Source of the DNA: Rubrobacter xylanophilus DSM 9941
GTDB taxonomy: Bacteria; Actinomycetota; Rubrobacteria; Rubrobacterales; Rubrobacteraceae
DNA: 64,000 nt
Direction: 5' to 3'
Assembly (NCBI RefSeq): GCF_000014185.1
Contig: NC_008148.1
Coordinates: 2,956,001-3,020,000, forward strand
How positions within the stretch are numbered: the first letter of the stretch is position 1; each line of letters begins with the position of its first letter. Positions 49,521-57,190 of this stretch are shown piece by piece. The notes beneath the pieces are model-generated. The model saw nothing but the letters and a program-made list of their open reading frames with translations. It did no database searches and was not told where the DNA came from. The position numbers and the translations under genes are program-made.

Positions 49521-50798
49521 GTGCAGACGGAGAAGCCGGTTCGCAGGGAGATCGAGAAACTGCTGAGCGAGGTCGAGCTTCCACGCCTCGCGCTGGTCGA
49601 GCAAGAAGTGGAGACCCCGCCCGCACTGACGAACATCCGGAAGGCTGTTCGCGAGGCGCTCGGTTCCGTGGAGTTGCCTACCGGGACTGTCGCCATCGGG
49701 GTCGGGAGCCGGGGCGTGGCGCGGGTCGGGGAGATCACCGCCGCCCTCGTCGAGGCGCTGAAGGAGGCGGGGGCCTCGCCGTTCATAGTCCCGGCGATGG
49801 GCAGCCACGGAGCCTCCACCGCCGAGGGGCAGGCGGAGGTGCTGGCGCACCTGGGGGTGAGCGAGGAGAAAGTCGGCTGCCCGGTGCGGGCGACGATGGA
49901 GGCCGTGGAGATCGGCCGGACGCCCTCGGGCGTGAAGGTCTACATGGACCGCCACGCCCACGAGGCCGACGCGGTGGTCGTCGTCAACCGCGTAAAGCCG
50001 CACACCGCCTTCCGGGGCGAGGTGGAGAGTGGGCCCTCGAAGATGCTCGCCATCGGGCTCGGCAAGCAGCGGGGGGCGCACTCGATCCACGCCGCCGGGT
50101 GGGGCGAGATCCACCGCACCATCCCCGAGGCCGCCCGCGTCGCCGTGGAGACCGGGAAGGTGGCCTTCGCGCTCGCCACGCTGGAGAACGCCGACGAGGA
50201 GCCGTGCAGGGTGGTGGCAATCCCGGCGGAGAGGCTGGCGGAGGAGGAGGCCCCGCTGCTGGAGGAGGCAAAGAGGAACCTGCCGCGCCTCCCCTTCGGG
50301 GAGCTGGACGTGCTGGTGGTGGACGAGATCGGGAAGAACATCTCCGGCGACGGCGCCGACCCCAACGTGACGGGCCGCTACCCCACCCCCTACGCCTCCG
50401 GCGGCCCCTCCGTCGAGCGGATGGTCTTTCTGGACCTCACCGAGGAGACCGGCGGCAACGCCAACGGCGTGGGGCTCTCGGACGTGATCTCCTCCCGCCT
50501 CGAGCGGAAGATGGACCGCTCGGCGACCTACATGAACGCCCTGACCTCCACCGTCCCAGACACGGTGAGGATACCGATGGTGATGGAGAGCGACCGGGAC
50601 GCCATCGCCGCCGCGCTCATCATGTGCGCCGGGGTCGAGCCGCCGGAGGCCCGCCTCGTCCGCATCCGCAACACCCTCAGCCTGCGCAGGATGTGGGTCT
50701 CGGAGGCGCTGCTCGGCGAGGTGGAGGCCGACCCGAGGCTGCGCGTCGTCGAGCCCCCGCGCCCCCTGCGCTTCGACGAGGACGGCGCCCTGATCTAG
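49521..50798 (+). CDS. LarA-family (DUF2088-type) protein, copy 2
   Basis: 425 aa, homologous over its length to the protein at 37181 (shared VPAMGSHGAS, NRVKPHTAFRGEVESGPSKM, IGLGKQRGAHSIHAAG, VDEIGKNISGDG). Compared with copy 1, LGKHRG is LGKQRG and HTDFH is HTAFR, so two His near the cofactor pocket are changed and activity may differ. GTG 49521 has GGTGAGG upstream. It converges with an FMN hydroxyacid oxidase gene (4-nt overlap), which supports a 2-hydroxyacid as substrate. Confidence 0.75.
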   Translation: MQTEKPVRREIEKLLSEVELPRLALVEQEVETPPALTNIRKAVREALGSVELPTGTVAIGVGSRGVARVGEITAALVEALKEAGASPFIVPAMGSHGASTAEGQAEVLAHLGVSEEKVGCPVRATMEAVEIGRTPSGVKVYMDRHAHEADAVVVVNRVKPHTAFRGEVESGPSKMLAIGLGKQRGAHSIHAAGWGEIHRTIPEAARVAVETGKVAFALATLENADEEPCRVVAIPAERLAEEEAPLLEEAKRNLPRLPFGELDVLVVDEIGKNISGDGADPNVTGRYPTPYASGGPSVERMVFLDLTEETGGNANGVGLSDVISSRLERKMDRSATYMNALTSTVPDTVRIPMVMESDRDAIAAALIMCAGVEPPEARLVRIRNTLSLRRMWVSEALLGEVEADPRLRVVEPPRPLRFDEDGALI

Positions 50799-51844
50799 CG
50801 AGCGCCCCGGGAGACGAGCTCCGGGTCGAGCCCCCCGACGCTCGCCTGCCCGCAGAGCGCCATCGCGTGCTCCAGCTCCCCGCGCAGCAGCCCCAGCACG
50901 CGCCGGACGCCCTCCGCGCCGCCCACGGCGAGGCCCCAGAGGACCGGACGTCCCACGAAGACCGCCCGCGCCCCGAGGGCCAGGGCCTTCAGGACGTCCG
51001 TGCCGCGCCGCACGCCGCCGTCGAGGTAGACCTCCGCGCGCCCGCCGGACGCCCCGGCCACCGCCTCGACGACCGCCGGCAGCGCCTCGATGCTCGCGGG
51101 CGCGCCGTCGAGCTGCCTGCCGCCGTGGTTGGAGACGACTATGCCCGCGGCCCCGTGCTCGACGGCGAGGACGGCGTCCTCGGGGTGGAGAACGCCCTTG
51201 AGGACGACGGGGAGGCTCGAAACCGAGCGCAGCCACGCCACGTCCTCCCAGGTCAAGGCGGCGGGCGCGAGATCCTCCTCGCCGACCTCGCTGTCGATGC
51301 TCGCCGCGTCGGCGCCCGGCGGCAGCGAGCCCGCGACCCGCAGGAAGCGCTCCTTGCGGCCCCAGCGCGGGGAGTCCGCCGTCAGCACGAGAGCCCGGCA
51401 GCCGGCGCGCTCGGCCCGGCGCACGAGGCGCTCGGCGAGGCCGCGCGAGCGGTAGACGTAGAGCTGGAACCACAGCGGCCCGGTCGCGCAGGCCGAGACC
51501 TCCTCGATGCTCCGCGAGGAGACGGTGCTGACGGCCATGAGCGTCCCGGCCTCCCCGGCGCCCCGGGCGCTCGCGCACTCGCCCTCGGGGTGCGCGAGCC
51601 CGTGCACGCCCATCGGGGCGACCAGGACCGGGGCCTCCACCGGCGTCCCGAGCACCGTCGTGCGGAGGTCGGGAGCCGAGACGCCGCGCAGCACCCGCGG
51701 CACCAGCCGCAGGCGCTCGAACGCCGCGCGGTTCTCCCGCAGCGTCACCTCGTCCTCCGCTCCGGCGCAGAGGTACGCCCAGGCCGCGGGGTGCATCCGC
51801 TCGCGGGCGAGCGGCTCGTAGTCGAGGACGCTGATAGGCTCCAC
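50795..51844 (-). CDS. FMN-dependent alpha-hydroxyacid oxidase/dehydrogenase
   Basis: 349 aa. TIM-barrel family of lactate and glycolate oxidases: VLVAPMGVHGLAHPEGE, QLYVYRSRG, LTADSPRWGRKE, VLKGVLHPEDA, the catalytic VSNHGGRQLDGAPAS and DGGVRRGTDVLKALALGARAVFVGRP. It oxidises a 2-hydroxyacid to the keto acid at FMN; substrate length is not determined. GTG 51844 is used since MEPISVLDYEPLA matches the normal family N terminus. Confidence 0.9.
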   Translation of the reverse strand: MEPISVLDYEPLARERMHPAAWAYLCAGAEDEVTLRENRAAFERLRLVPRVLRGVSAPDLRTTVLGTPVEAPVLVAPMGVHGLAHPEGECASARGAGEAGTLMAVSTVSSRSIEEVSACATGPLWFQLYVYRSRGLAERLVRRAERAGCRALVLTADSPRWGRKERFLRVAGSLPPGADAASIDSEVGEEDLAPAALTWEDVAWLRSVSSLPVVLKGVLHPEDAVLAVEHGAAGIVVSNHGGRQLDGAPASIEALPAVVEAVAGASGGRAEVYLDGGVRRGTDVLKALALGARAVFVGRPVLWGLAVGGAEGVRRVLGLLRGELEHAMALCGQASVGGLDPELVSRGAR

Positions 51845-51881
51845 GCGAGAGATACTACCGCCCCGCGGCCGGGCCGCGCCC

Positions 51882-52607
51882 CTACACCGGCTCACTCATC
51901 GGCCGCACGACGAGGCGCAGCGTCCGCAGCTGCGGGTCCTGGCGCAGCGCGAAGACGATGGCCTCGGCGACCTGATCCGGGCTCATCATCTCCCTGAGGG
52001 CGGGCATGTCCGGCGTCCGCCCGGCCCCGAAGGCGAACTCGGTGGCCACGCCGCCGGGGCACATGGCCGTGACCCGGACGCCCCTCAGGCGCAGCTCGTG
52101 GTCGAGGGCCTCGGCGAAGCCCACCTGGGCGTGCTTGCTCGCGCAGTAGACCGACTCATTCGGGAGCCCCTTGAGACCGGCGACCGAGGCGACGATCACG
52201 AGGTCCCCTCCCCCCTCGAGCAGAGCCGGAAGCGCCGCCCGCACCGAGTAGACCGTGCCGCGCGCGTTGGTATCCAGCATCTCGTCTATCTGCTCCGGTG
52301 AGAGATCGAGAAGCCCCCCGTAGGCCCCGACCCCCGCGTTCGCGACGAGGCCGTCGAGCCCGCCGAAGCGCCCGACGGTCTCCGAGGCGAGGCGCTCGCA
52401 GTCCTCGTAGCGGCGCACGTCGCAGCGGACGGCCACCGCCTCGCCGCCCGCATCCGCGACGCCCCGAGCGACCCCCTCAAGCGCCGCCTCGTCCCTGCCC
52501 CCGAGGCCGAGCCTGCACCCCTCCCTCGCCAGCGCGAGCGCCGTCGCGGCCCCTATGCCGCGGCTGGCCCCGGTTATTGCGAAGACCTTGCCGTTCAGCG
52601 ACTGCAC
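51882..52607 (-). CDS. SDR-family oxidoreductase
   Basis: 241 aa. Classical short-chain dehydrogenase: TGASRGIGAATA (about 12-23), NAGVGAYGG, the Ser of VASVAGLKG and YCASKHA supply cofactor and catalytic motifs. GGRDEAAL after beta 2 suggests NADP. The end (LRTLRLVVRPMSEPV) resembles the 3-oxoacyl-ACP reductase-like sepiapterin group. Substrate unknown. It starts with GTG at 52607 after GGGAGGAAC. Confidence 0.88.
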   Translation of the reverse strand: MQSLNGKVFAITGASRGIGAATALALAREGCRLGLGGRDEAALEGVARGVADAGGEAVAVRCDVRRYEDCERLASETVGRFGGLDGLVANAGVGAYGGLLDLSPEQIDEMLDTNARGTVYSVRAALPALLEGGGDLVIVASVAGLKGLPNESVYCASKHAQVGFAEALDHELRLRGVRVTAMCPGGVATEFAFGAGRTPDMPALREMMSPDQVAEAIVFALRQDPQLRTLRLVVRPMSEPV

Positions 52608-52629
52608 AGACGTTCCTCCCTACGGAGAG

Positions 52630-52653
52630 GGGGCCGCGCTTAAGCGCGGCCCC
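52630..52653 (-). terminator. Palindromic hairpin after the sugar ABC transporter operon
   Basis: A perfect 24-nt palindrome (12 bp per arm, TTAA centre), 28 nt after the stop at 52682. No T run follows, so it resembles the U-less hairpins of high-GC actinobacteria. Confidence 0.5.
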
Positions 52654-52681
52654 TCCCCTTCCGGCGCGGTCCCCGCGCGGC

Positions 52682-53713
52682 CTACTGCCCTTCGACGGGC
52701 GGGTTCTCGCAGCTCGGGTCGAGGACCCGCTGGACCTCCGGGTCGTCTATGTTCTCCCGGGTGACCAGTATCGCCCCCGTGTCGCCGCCCTCGACCTGCT
52801 CGCCGGTACGGATCATCTTCACCGCCGCGTTCACCCCGTCGTAGCCCATCCTGAAGGGGTTCTGGGCGATGAGCGCGCTCACCACGCCCTCGCGCACGGC
52901 CTTGAGCTCGTCGGGGGCGGTGTCCCAGCCGACGATGATGATCTCCCCGGCCTTCCCGGCGCTCCTCACCGCCTCGGCGGCGCCCAGCACGCCGGGCTCG
53001 TTGGCCGCGTAGATGGCGTCCAGATCCGGGTGGGCGGTGAGGATGTCCTCGGTGACCTGCAGCGCCCGGTTGTAGTTGCTCTCGCTGGACTGCTCGGCGA
53101 CGAGCTTTACCTGCGGGTTCTCCTTGAGGACGTTCTTGAAGCCCTCCGTGCGGGTGTCGTTCGTCGCCGTGCCGGGCTGGAAGGGGATGAACGCCACCTT
53201 CCCGCCGTCCTCGCCGAGCTGCTCCACCAGGTACTCGGTCGCCCGCTCGGCGGCCGCCACGTTGTCCGTGGCGAAGACCGGCACGTTCTCGGGCTGCGGG
53301 TCGGTGCCGGAGTCTATGTTGACCACGGTTATGCCCTGGTCGAGCGCCTGCTGCGTGACGTCGTGGAGCACCTTGGCGTCGGTGGCGGCGTAGACGAGCC
53401 CGTCCACCCCCTGGGTGATGAAGTTCTGCAGCAGGTTGACCTGCCCGGTAACGTCGGTCTCCTGGGCGACCCCGTCCCACTGGACGTCGACCTCGCCCTC
53501 GGCCCTCTTGGCGGCGCACACCGCCCCCTGACGCACCGTCTCCCAGAAGTCGAAGCCCACGGCCTTGGGCACGACGGCGAGCTCTATGGGGCCCTGCCGG
53601 CCCTCTCCGCCGCCCTGCTGGCCCCCTCCCTGCTCCCTGACCTCGGCGCACGCGGCGAGGGCGAGCGCGGCGACGGCCGCCACCAGCAAAACCAGGATCC
53701 TTCTCCAGCACAC
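52682..53713 (-). CDS. Ribose/galactose-type ABC transporter substrate-binding lipoprotein
   Basis: 343 aa. A lipoprotein signal (LLVAAVAALALAACAE, Cys near 22) and a Gly/Gln linker precede the periplasmic-binding-protein domain of the RbsB family: FWETVRQGAVCAA, GVDGLVYAATDAKVL, VVNIDSGTD, FIPFQPGTATNDTRTEGF and PDLDAIYAANEPGVLGA. It captures a monosaccharide outside the cell. The start is GTG after GGGAGGT. It is the third gene of the transporter operon. Confidence 0.9.
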   Translation of the reverse strand: MCWRRILVLLVAAVAALALAACAEVREQGGGQQGGGEGRQGPIELAVVPKAVGFDFWETVRQGAVCAAKRAEGEVDVQWDGVAQETDVTGQVNLLQNFITQGVDGLVYAATDAKVLHDVTQQALDQGITVVNIDSGTDPQPENVPVFATDNVAAAERATEYLVEQLGEDGGKVAFIPFQPGTATNDTRTEGFKNVLKENPQVKLVAEQSSESNYNRALQVTEDILTAHPDLDAIYAANEPGVLGAAEAVRSAGKAGEIIIVGWDTAPDELKAVREGVVSALIAQNPFRMGYDGVNAAVKMIRTGEQVEGGDTGAILVTRENIDDPEVQRVLDPSCENPPVEGQ

Positions 53714-53736
53714 GGCAAGACCTCCCTTTCCTCTCT

Positions 53737-54747
53737 CTACTCCGAAGCCGCGGCGAGCCTGCGCCGCCGGTACTGGTCCCACATGACGGCGAGCCAGATC
53801 ACCACCCCGATGATCACCTGCTGGTAGAAGATGTTGACGTCGAGGAGCACCGCCCCGTTGCGGATGAGGGCTATGAGGAAGGCCCCGATGAGGGTCCCGA
53901 CGACCGTCCCCTGCCCCCCGAAGAGGCTCGCCCCGCCGATGACCGCCGCCGCGATGACGTCGAGCTCGAGCCCCATCCCGAAGTTGGGCTGCCCGGAGGC
54001 GACGCGGGAGGAGGCGATCATGCCCCCGAAGCCCGCCAGCGCCCCGGAGATGACGTAGACGGCGGTGAGGTAGCGCCGGATGGGGATCCCGGAGAGCCGG
54101 GCGGCCTCCATGTTGGAGCCGATGGCGTAGGCGTAGCGGCCGAGCTTGGTCCGGGAGAGCACCACGTAGCCCGCCACGGCCACCACGAGGATGACGACCA
54201 CCGGGATGGGGATGCCGCCGGCGAGCACGCCCTGCCCCAGCAGCCGGAAGGAGTCCGGGGTCCCGAAGACGGCCTGCGCGTCGCTGACGATGTAGACCAG
54301 CCCGCGGGCCACGCTGAGCATCCCGAGCGTGGCGATGAACGGGTTGAGCCCGGCCACCGAGATGAGCAGGCCGTTGACCAGCCCGCACAGCGCCCCGACG
54401 AGGGTGCCGCCGAGGATGGCCACGAGCACCGGCAACCCGAGGTCGACCATCATCATGACCCCCATGACGCCCGAGAGGGCGGCCACCGACCCGACCGAGA
54501 GGTCTATGCCGGCGGTGATGATCACGAGCGTCATCCCGATGGCGATGACGGCGGTCACCGCGGTCTGGGTGCCCACGTTGAAGAGGTTGTCCGCGGTGAG
54601 GAAGTTGGGGGAGGCTATGGAGAGGAAGACGAAGACCGCGATCAGGGCCCCGGCCGCGGCGAGCTGGGAGACGAGGTCCGAGAGGTGCTCCCTCAGAACC
54701 CCTCCGAGCGTCCTCCTCCTCTCTCCTGTGGCGGTGGTCTGGCTCAT
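53737..54747 (-). CDS. Ribose-type ABC transporter permease
   Basis: 336 aa, eight to ten TM helices. The RbsC signature is GMTLVIITAGIDLSVGSV (about 70-87), with the EAA-like segment YAIGSNMEAARLSGI contacting the ATPase and GGASLFGGQGTVVGTLIGA near the end. ATG 54747 overlaps the stop of the ATPase gene (ATGA). Confidence 0.93.
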   Translation of the reverse strand: MSQTTATGERRRTLGGVLREHLSDLVSQLAAAGALIAVFVFLSIASPNFLTADNLFNVGTQTAVTAVIAIGMTLVIITAGIDLSVGSVAALSGVMGVMMMVDLGLPVLVAILGGTLVGALCGLVNGLLISVAGLNPFIATLGMLSVARGLVYIVSDAQAVFGTPDSFRLLGQGVLAGGIPIPVVVILVVAVAGYVVLSRTKLGRYAYAIGSNMEAARLSGIPIRRYLTAVYVISGALAGFGGMIASSRVASGQPNFGMGLELDVIAAAVIGGASLFGGQGTVVGTLIGAFLIALIRNGAVLLDVNIFYQQVIIGVVIWLAVMWDQYRRRRLAAASE

Positions 54748-56243
54748 ACGGTCTCCTTCACTCCGGTCGCCAAGGCTATGATCCCCTCCTCCGAGAACTC
54801 CTCCCTCTCCAGGACGCCCGCCACGCGCCCGTCGCGCATCACGAGTATCCGGTCGCACATGTTTATGAGCTCCGGCAGGTAGGAGGAGATGAGCACTATC
54901 CCCCGCCCCTCCCTGGCCAGCTCCCCGATGAGGGCGAACATCTCGGCCTTGGCCCCCACGTCTATGCCGCGCGCGGGCTCGTCGAAGAAGAGCACCCTGG
55001 CCCGGGTCTCGAGCCAGCGGGCCACCACGACCTTCTGCTGGTTGCCCCCGGAGAGCACCTGCACCTTGCGCCGGACGGAGGGGGTGCGGATGTTGAGCTG
55101 CTCCCTGCGCCGCTCGGCGATGCTGCGCTCCCGGCCGAGGCCGATGAACCCGAGCCGGGCGGGCAGGCTGGCGAGCGTGATGTTCTGGTCGATCCCGAGC
55201 TGCAGCGCGAGCCCCTCCCCCTTGCGGTCCTCGGTGAGGTAGCCGATGCCGGCCTCTATGGCGTCCTGCGGCTTGCGGATGCGCAGCGGTCTGCCCTCCA
55301 GCTCGATCTCCCCGGAGTCCACGGGGTCGGCGCCGAAGACCGCCCGCGCGAGCTCGGTCCTCCCGGCCCCCACGAGCCCGGCGAAGCCGAGGATCTCCCC
55401 CGCCCTCACCTCGAAGGAGCAGTCCTTCAGCCTCTCCCCGCGGCTGAGCCCGCGCACCCGCAGCAGCACCTCCCCGATCTCCGCCTCGGGCTTGGGGTAG
55501 AGGTTGCCGATCTCCCGCCCCACCATGAGCCGCACGAGCTTCGCCTCGTCCAGCTCCTCCACGGGGAGGGTGGCCACGACCTTCCCGTCGCGCATGACGG
55601 TCACCCGGTCGGCGATCCGGAAGATCTCGTCCAGCCGGTGCGAGATGTAGAGCACGGCCCGCCCGTGAGAGGTGAGGTCCCTTATGACCTCGAAGAGCTC
55701 CTCTATCTCCTTCTCGGCGAGCGTGGCGGTGGGCTCGTCCATGATGACGACCCTGGCGTCTATGGCGAGGGCCTTGGCGATCTCCACCCGCTGCTGCTCG
55801 GCGACCGTGAGGCTGGAGACGAGCCGGTCGGGGTCCACCTCGAGCCCCACCCGCCTCAAGAGCCCCCGCGCCTCCTCCTTCTCCGCCCGCCGGTTGACGA
55901 AGCCGCCCCTCCCCGGCTCCCGCCCGAGAAAGAGGTTCTCCGCCACCGAGAGGTGGGGGGCCAGCGCAAACTCCTGGTAGACCATCGCCACCCCCAGCCG
56001 CCGGGCATGCCCCGGCCCGTGGAACTCAACCCGCTCGCCGGAGATGTAGATCTCGCCGGACGTCGGCCGCTCCACCTGCGAGAGGAGCTTCATGAGGGTG
56101 CTCTTGCCAGCCCCGTTCTCCCCCGCAACCACGTGCACCTCCCCCGGGAGGATGTCCAGATCCACACCATCCACCGCCACAACCCCGGGGAACTCCTTGG
56201 ATACTCCCCGCAGCCGAACCACCGGCTCCAAGCTCTCCTCCAT
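54744..56243 (-). CDS. Ribose-type ABC transporter ATPase with two ABC domains
   Basis: 499 aa. Domain 1 has Walker A GENGAGKST, signature SLTVAEQQRVEIAKAL and Walker B VVIMDEPTA; domain 2 has a degenerate Walker A (GLVGAGRTEL), signature LSGGNQQKVVVARWL and Walker B LFFDEPARGID. This RbsA/MglA layout goes with one permease and one binding protein, both encoded downstream. I start at ATG 56243; a GTG at 56279 would add 12 residues. Confidence 0.93.
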   Translation of the reverse strand: MEESLEPVVRLRGVSKEFPGVVAVDGVDLDILPGEVHVVAGENGAGKSTLMKLLSQVERPTSGEIYISGERVEFHGPGHARRLGVAMVYQEFALAPHLSVAENLFLGREPGRGGFVNRRAEKEEARGLLRRVGLEVDPDRLVSSLTVAEQQRVEIAKALAIDARVVIMDEPTATLAEKEIEELFEVIRDLTSHGRAVLYISHRLDEIFRIADRVTVMRDGKVVATLPVEELDEAKLVRLMVGREIGNLYPKPEAEIGEVLLRVRGLSRGERLKDCSFEVRAGEILGFAGLVGAGRTELARAVFGADPVDSGEIELEGRPLRIRKPQDAIEAGIGYLTEDRKGEGLALQLGIDQNITLASLPARLGFIGLGRERSIAERRREQLNIRTPSVRRKVQVLSGGNQQKVVVARWLETRARVLFFDEPARGIDVGAKAEMFALIGELAREGRGIVLISSYLPELINMCDRILVMRDGRVAGVLEREEFSEEGIIALATGVKETV

Positions 56244-56285
56244 CCTTAACCGACCCGCCCCTCCAAAAGCTCCGCCCACCTCTAA

Positions 56286-56297
56286 GAAATCGATTTC
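56286..56297. promoter_or_regulatory. LacI-type operator upstream of the sugar ABC operon
   Basis: GAAATCGATTTC is a perfect 12-bp palindrome with the central CG typical of LacI/GalR-family sites. It lies about 10-20 nt after the expected transcription start. No LacI-family gene is in the window. Confidence 0.5.
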
Positions 56298-56312
56298 CTG
56301 AGTTGGTCTGGC

Positions 56313-56341
56313 ACTGTACCACCCGTCCGGGGTACGGTCAA
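56313..56341 (-). promoter_or_regulatory. Sigma-70 promoter of the sugar ABC operon
   Basis: Minus strand TTGACC (56341-56336), 17 nt, TACAGT (56318-56313), about 70 nt before the ATG at 56243. A further inverted repeat (GGTAC and GTACC arms) overlaps the spacer. Confidence 0.65.
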
Positions 56342-56364
56342 GGGCCGGGTGGCGGGGCGCCGCA

Positions 56365-57057
56365 TCAGGCGGGCGCCCCTCTGTGGAACCAGTCCTCGAC
56401 CTCGGCTATGTGGGAGGCGGCGGCGGCCCGGGCGAGCTCGGGGTCGCGGCGTTCGATGGCCCGGAAGATGGCGCGGTGGCCGAGGCGGGTCCTCTCCAGG
56501 GCGTCGGCGTCGGAGACGCCGCGCCAGAGCCGGGCCCTGAGGGTACGTCCGGCGAGGCTGCGCAACAGGGAGGAGAGGACCGGGTTTCCGGCGGCGTCGG
56601 CGATACGGGCGTGGAACTCGTCGTCGGCGGCGATGAGCTCCTCCACGTCGGGGGCCCTCTCCAGGCGCTCGAGGCACTCCCGCAGCCCGGAGAGCTCCTC
56701 CGGCGACATCCGGGCGGCGGCCAGGGCGGTGGCCCCCGGCTCCAGCATCCTGCGCACCTCCAGCAGCCAGACCGGGCTGCTCTCCTGCAGGAGGTCGGCC
56801 ACCATCCCCGTGGCCTCCAGCAGCAGCCCCGGCTCCAGGCTCGTCACGTAGGTACCGTCGCCCCGGCGCGTCCGCAGCACCCCTACCAGCGCCAGCGCCC
56901 GGACCGCCTCCCGCAGCGAGCTGCGCGAGATCCCCAGCCGGGCCGCGAGCTCCCTCTCCACCGGGAGCCGCTCCCCCGGCGCAAGCTCCCCCGAGAGGAT
57001 CATGGCCTTCAACCGCAGGATCGCCTCCTCCGTCAGCGACCGCCCCTCACCCATCAT
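56365..57057 (-). CDS. FadR-subfamily GntR transcriptional regulator
   Basis: 230 aa. N-terminal winged helix (AILRLKAMILSGELAPGERLPVEREL and LGISRSSLREAVRALALVGVL, the wing RRGDGTYV), then the all-helical FCD domain with the metal ligands D..E near AADDEFHARIADAAGN and HRAIFRAIERRD, ASHIAEVE. Such regulators respond to sugar acids or hydroxyacids. ATG 57057 fits a leaderless transcript from TTGATC-17-TAGAGT. It lies between the transporter operon and the sugar catabolic genes and probably controls one or both. Confidence 0.9.
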   Translation of the reverse strand: MMGEGRSLTEEAILRLKAMILSGELAPGERLPVERELAARLGISRSSLREAVRALALVGVLRTRRGDGTYVTSLEPGLLLEATGMVADLLQESSPVWLLEVRRMLEPGATALAAARMSPEELSGLRECLERLERAPDVEELIAADDEFHARIADAAGNPVLSSLLRSLAGRTLRARLWRGVSDADALERTRLGHRAIFRAIERRDPELARAAAASHIAEVEDWFHRGAPA

Positions 57058-57064
57058 GCAGACC

Positions 57065-57093
57065 ACTCTACAGCAGGGGATTGATCCGATCAA
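57065..57093 (-). promoter_or_regulatory. Promoter of the FadR-type regulator gene
   Basis: Minus strand TTGATC (57093-57088), 17 nt, TAGAGT (57070-57065). The ATG at 57057 starts 7 nt after the -10, so the mRNA is probably leaderless. Confidence 0.5.
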
Positions 57094-57094
57094 T
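57080..57094. promoter_or_regulatory. Operator, perfect 7-1-7 palindrome
   Basis: ATTGATCCGATCAAT: seven-base arms around one base. It overlaps the -35 of the regulator gene and lies in the divergent region ahead of the solute-binding-like gene, so it is the likely binding site of the FadR-type protein for auto-repression and for control of the genes on plus. Confidence 0.6.
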
Positions 57095-57190
57095 AATCCC
57101 AAAATACGGACCCGCCTCCCTTCTCTGGCCCTCGCGCGCAGGATAAGTCATACTTGGCCGGGTAGAGAGGAGCTTTCGCCGAGGAGGAGC

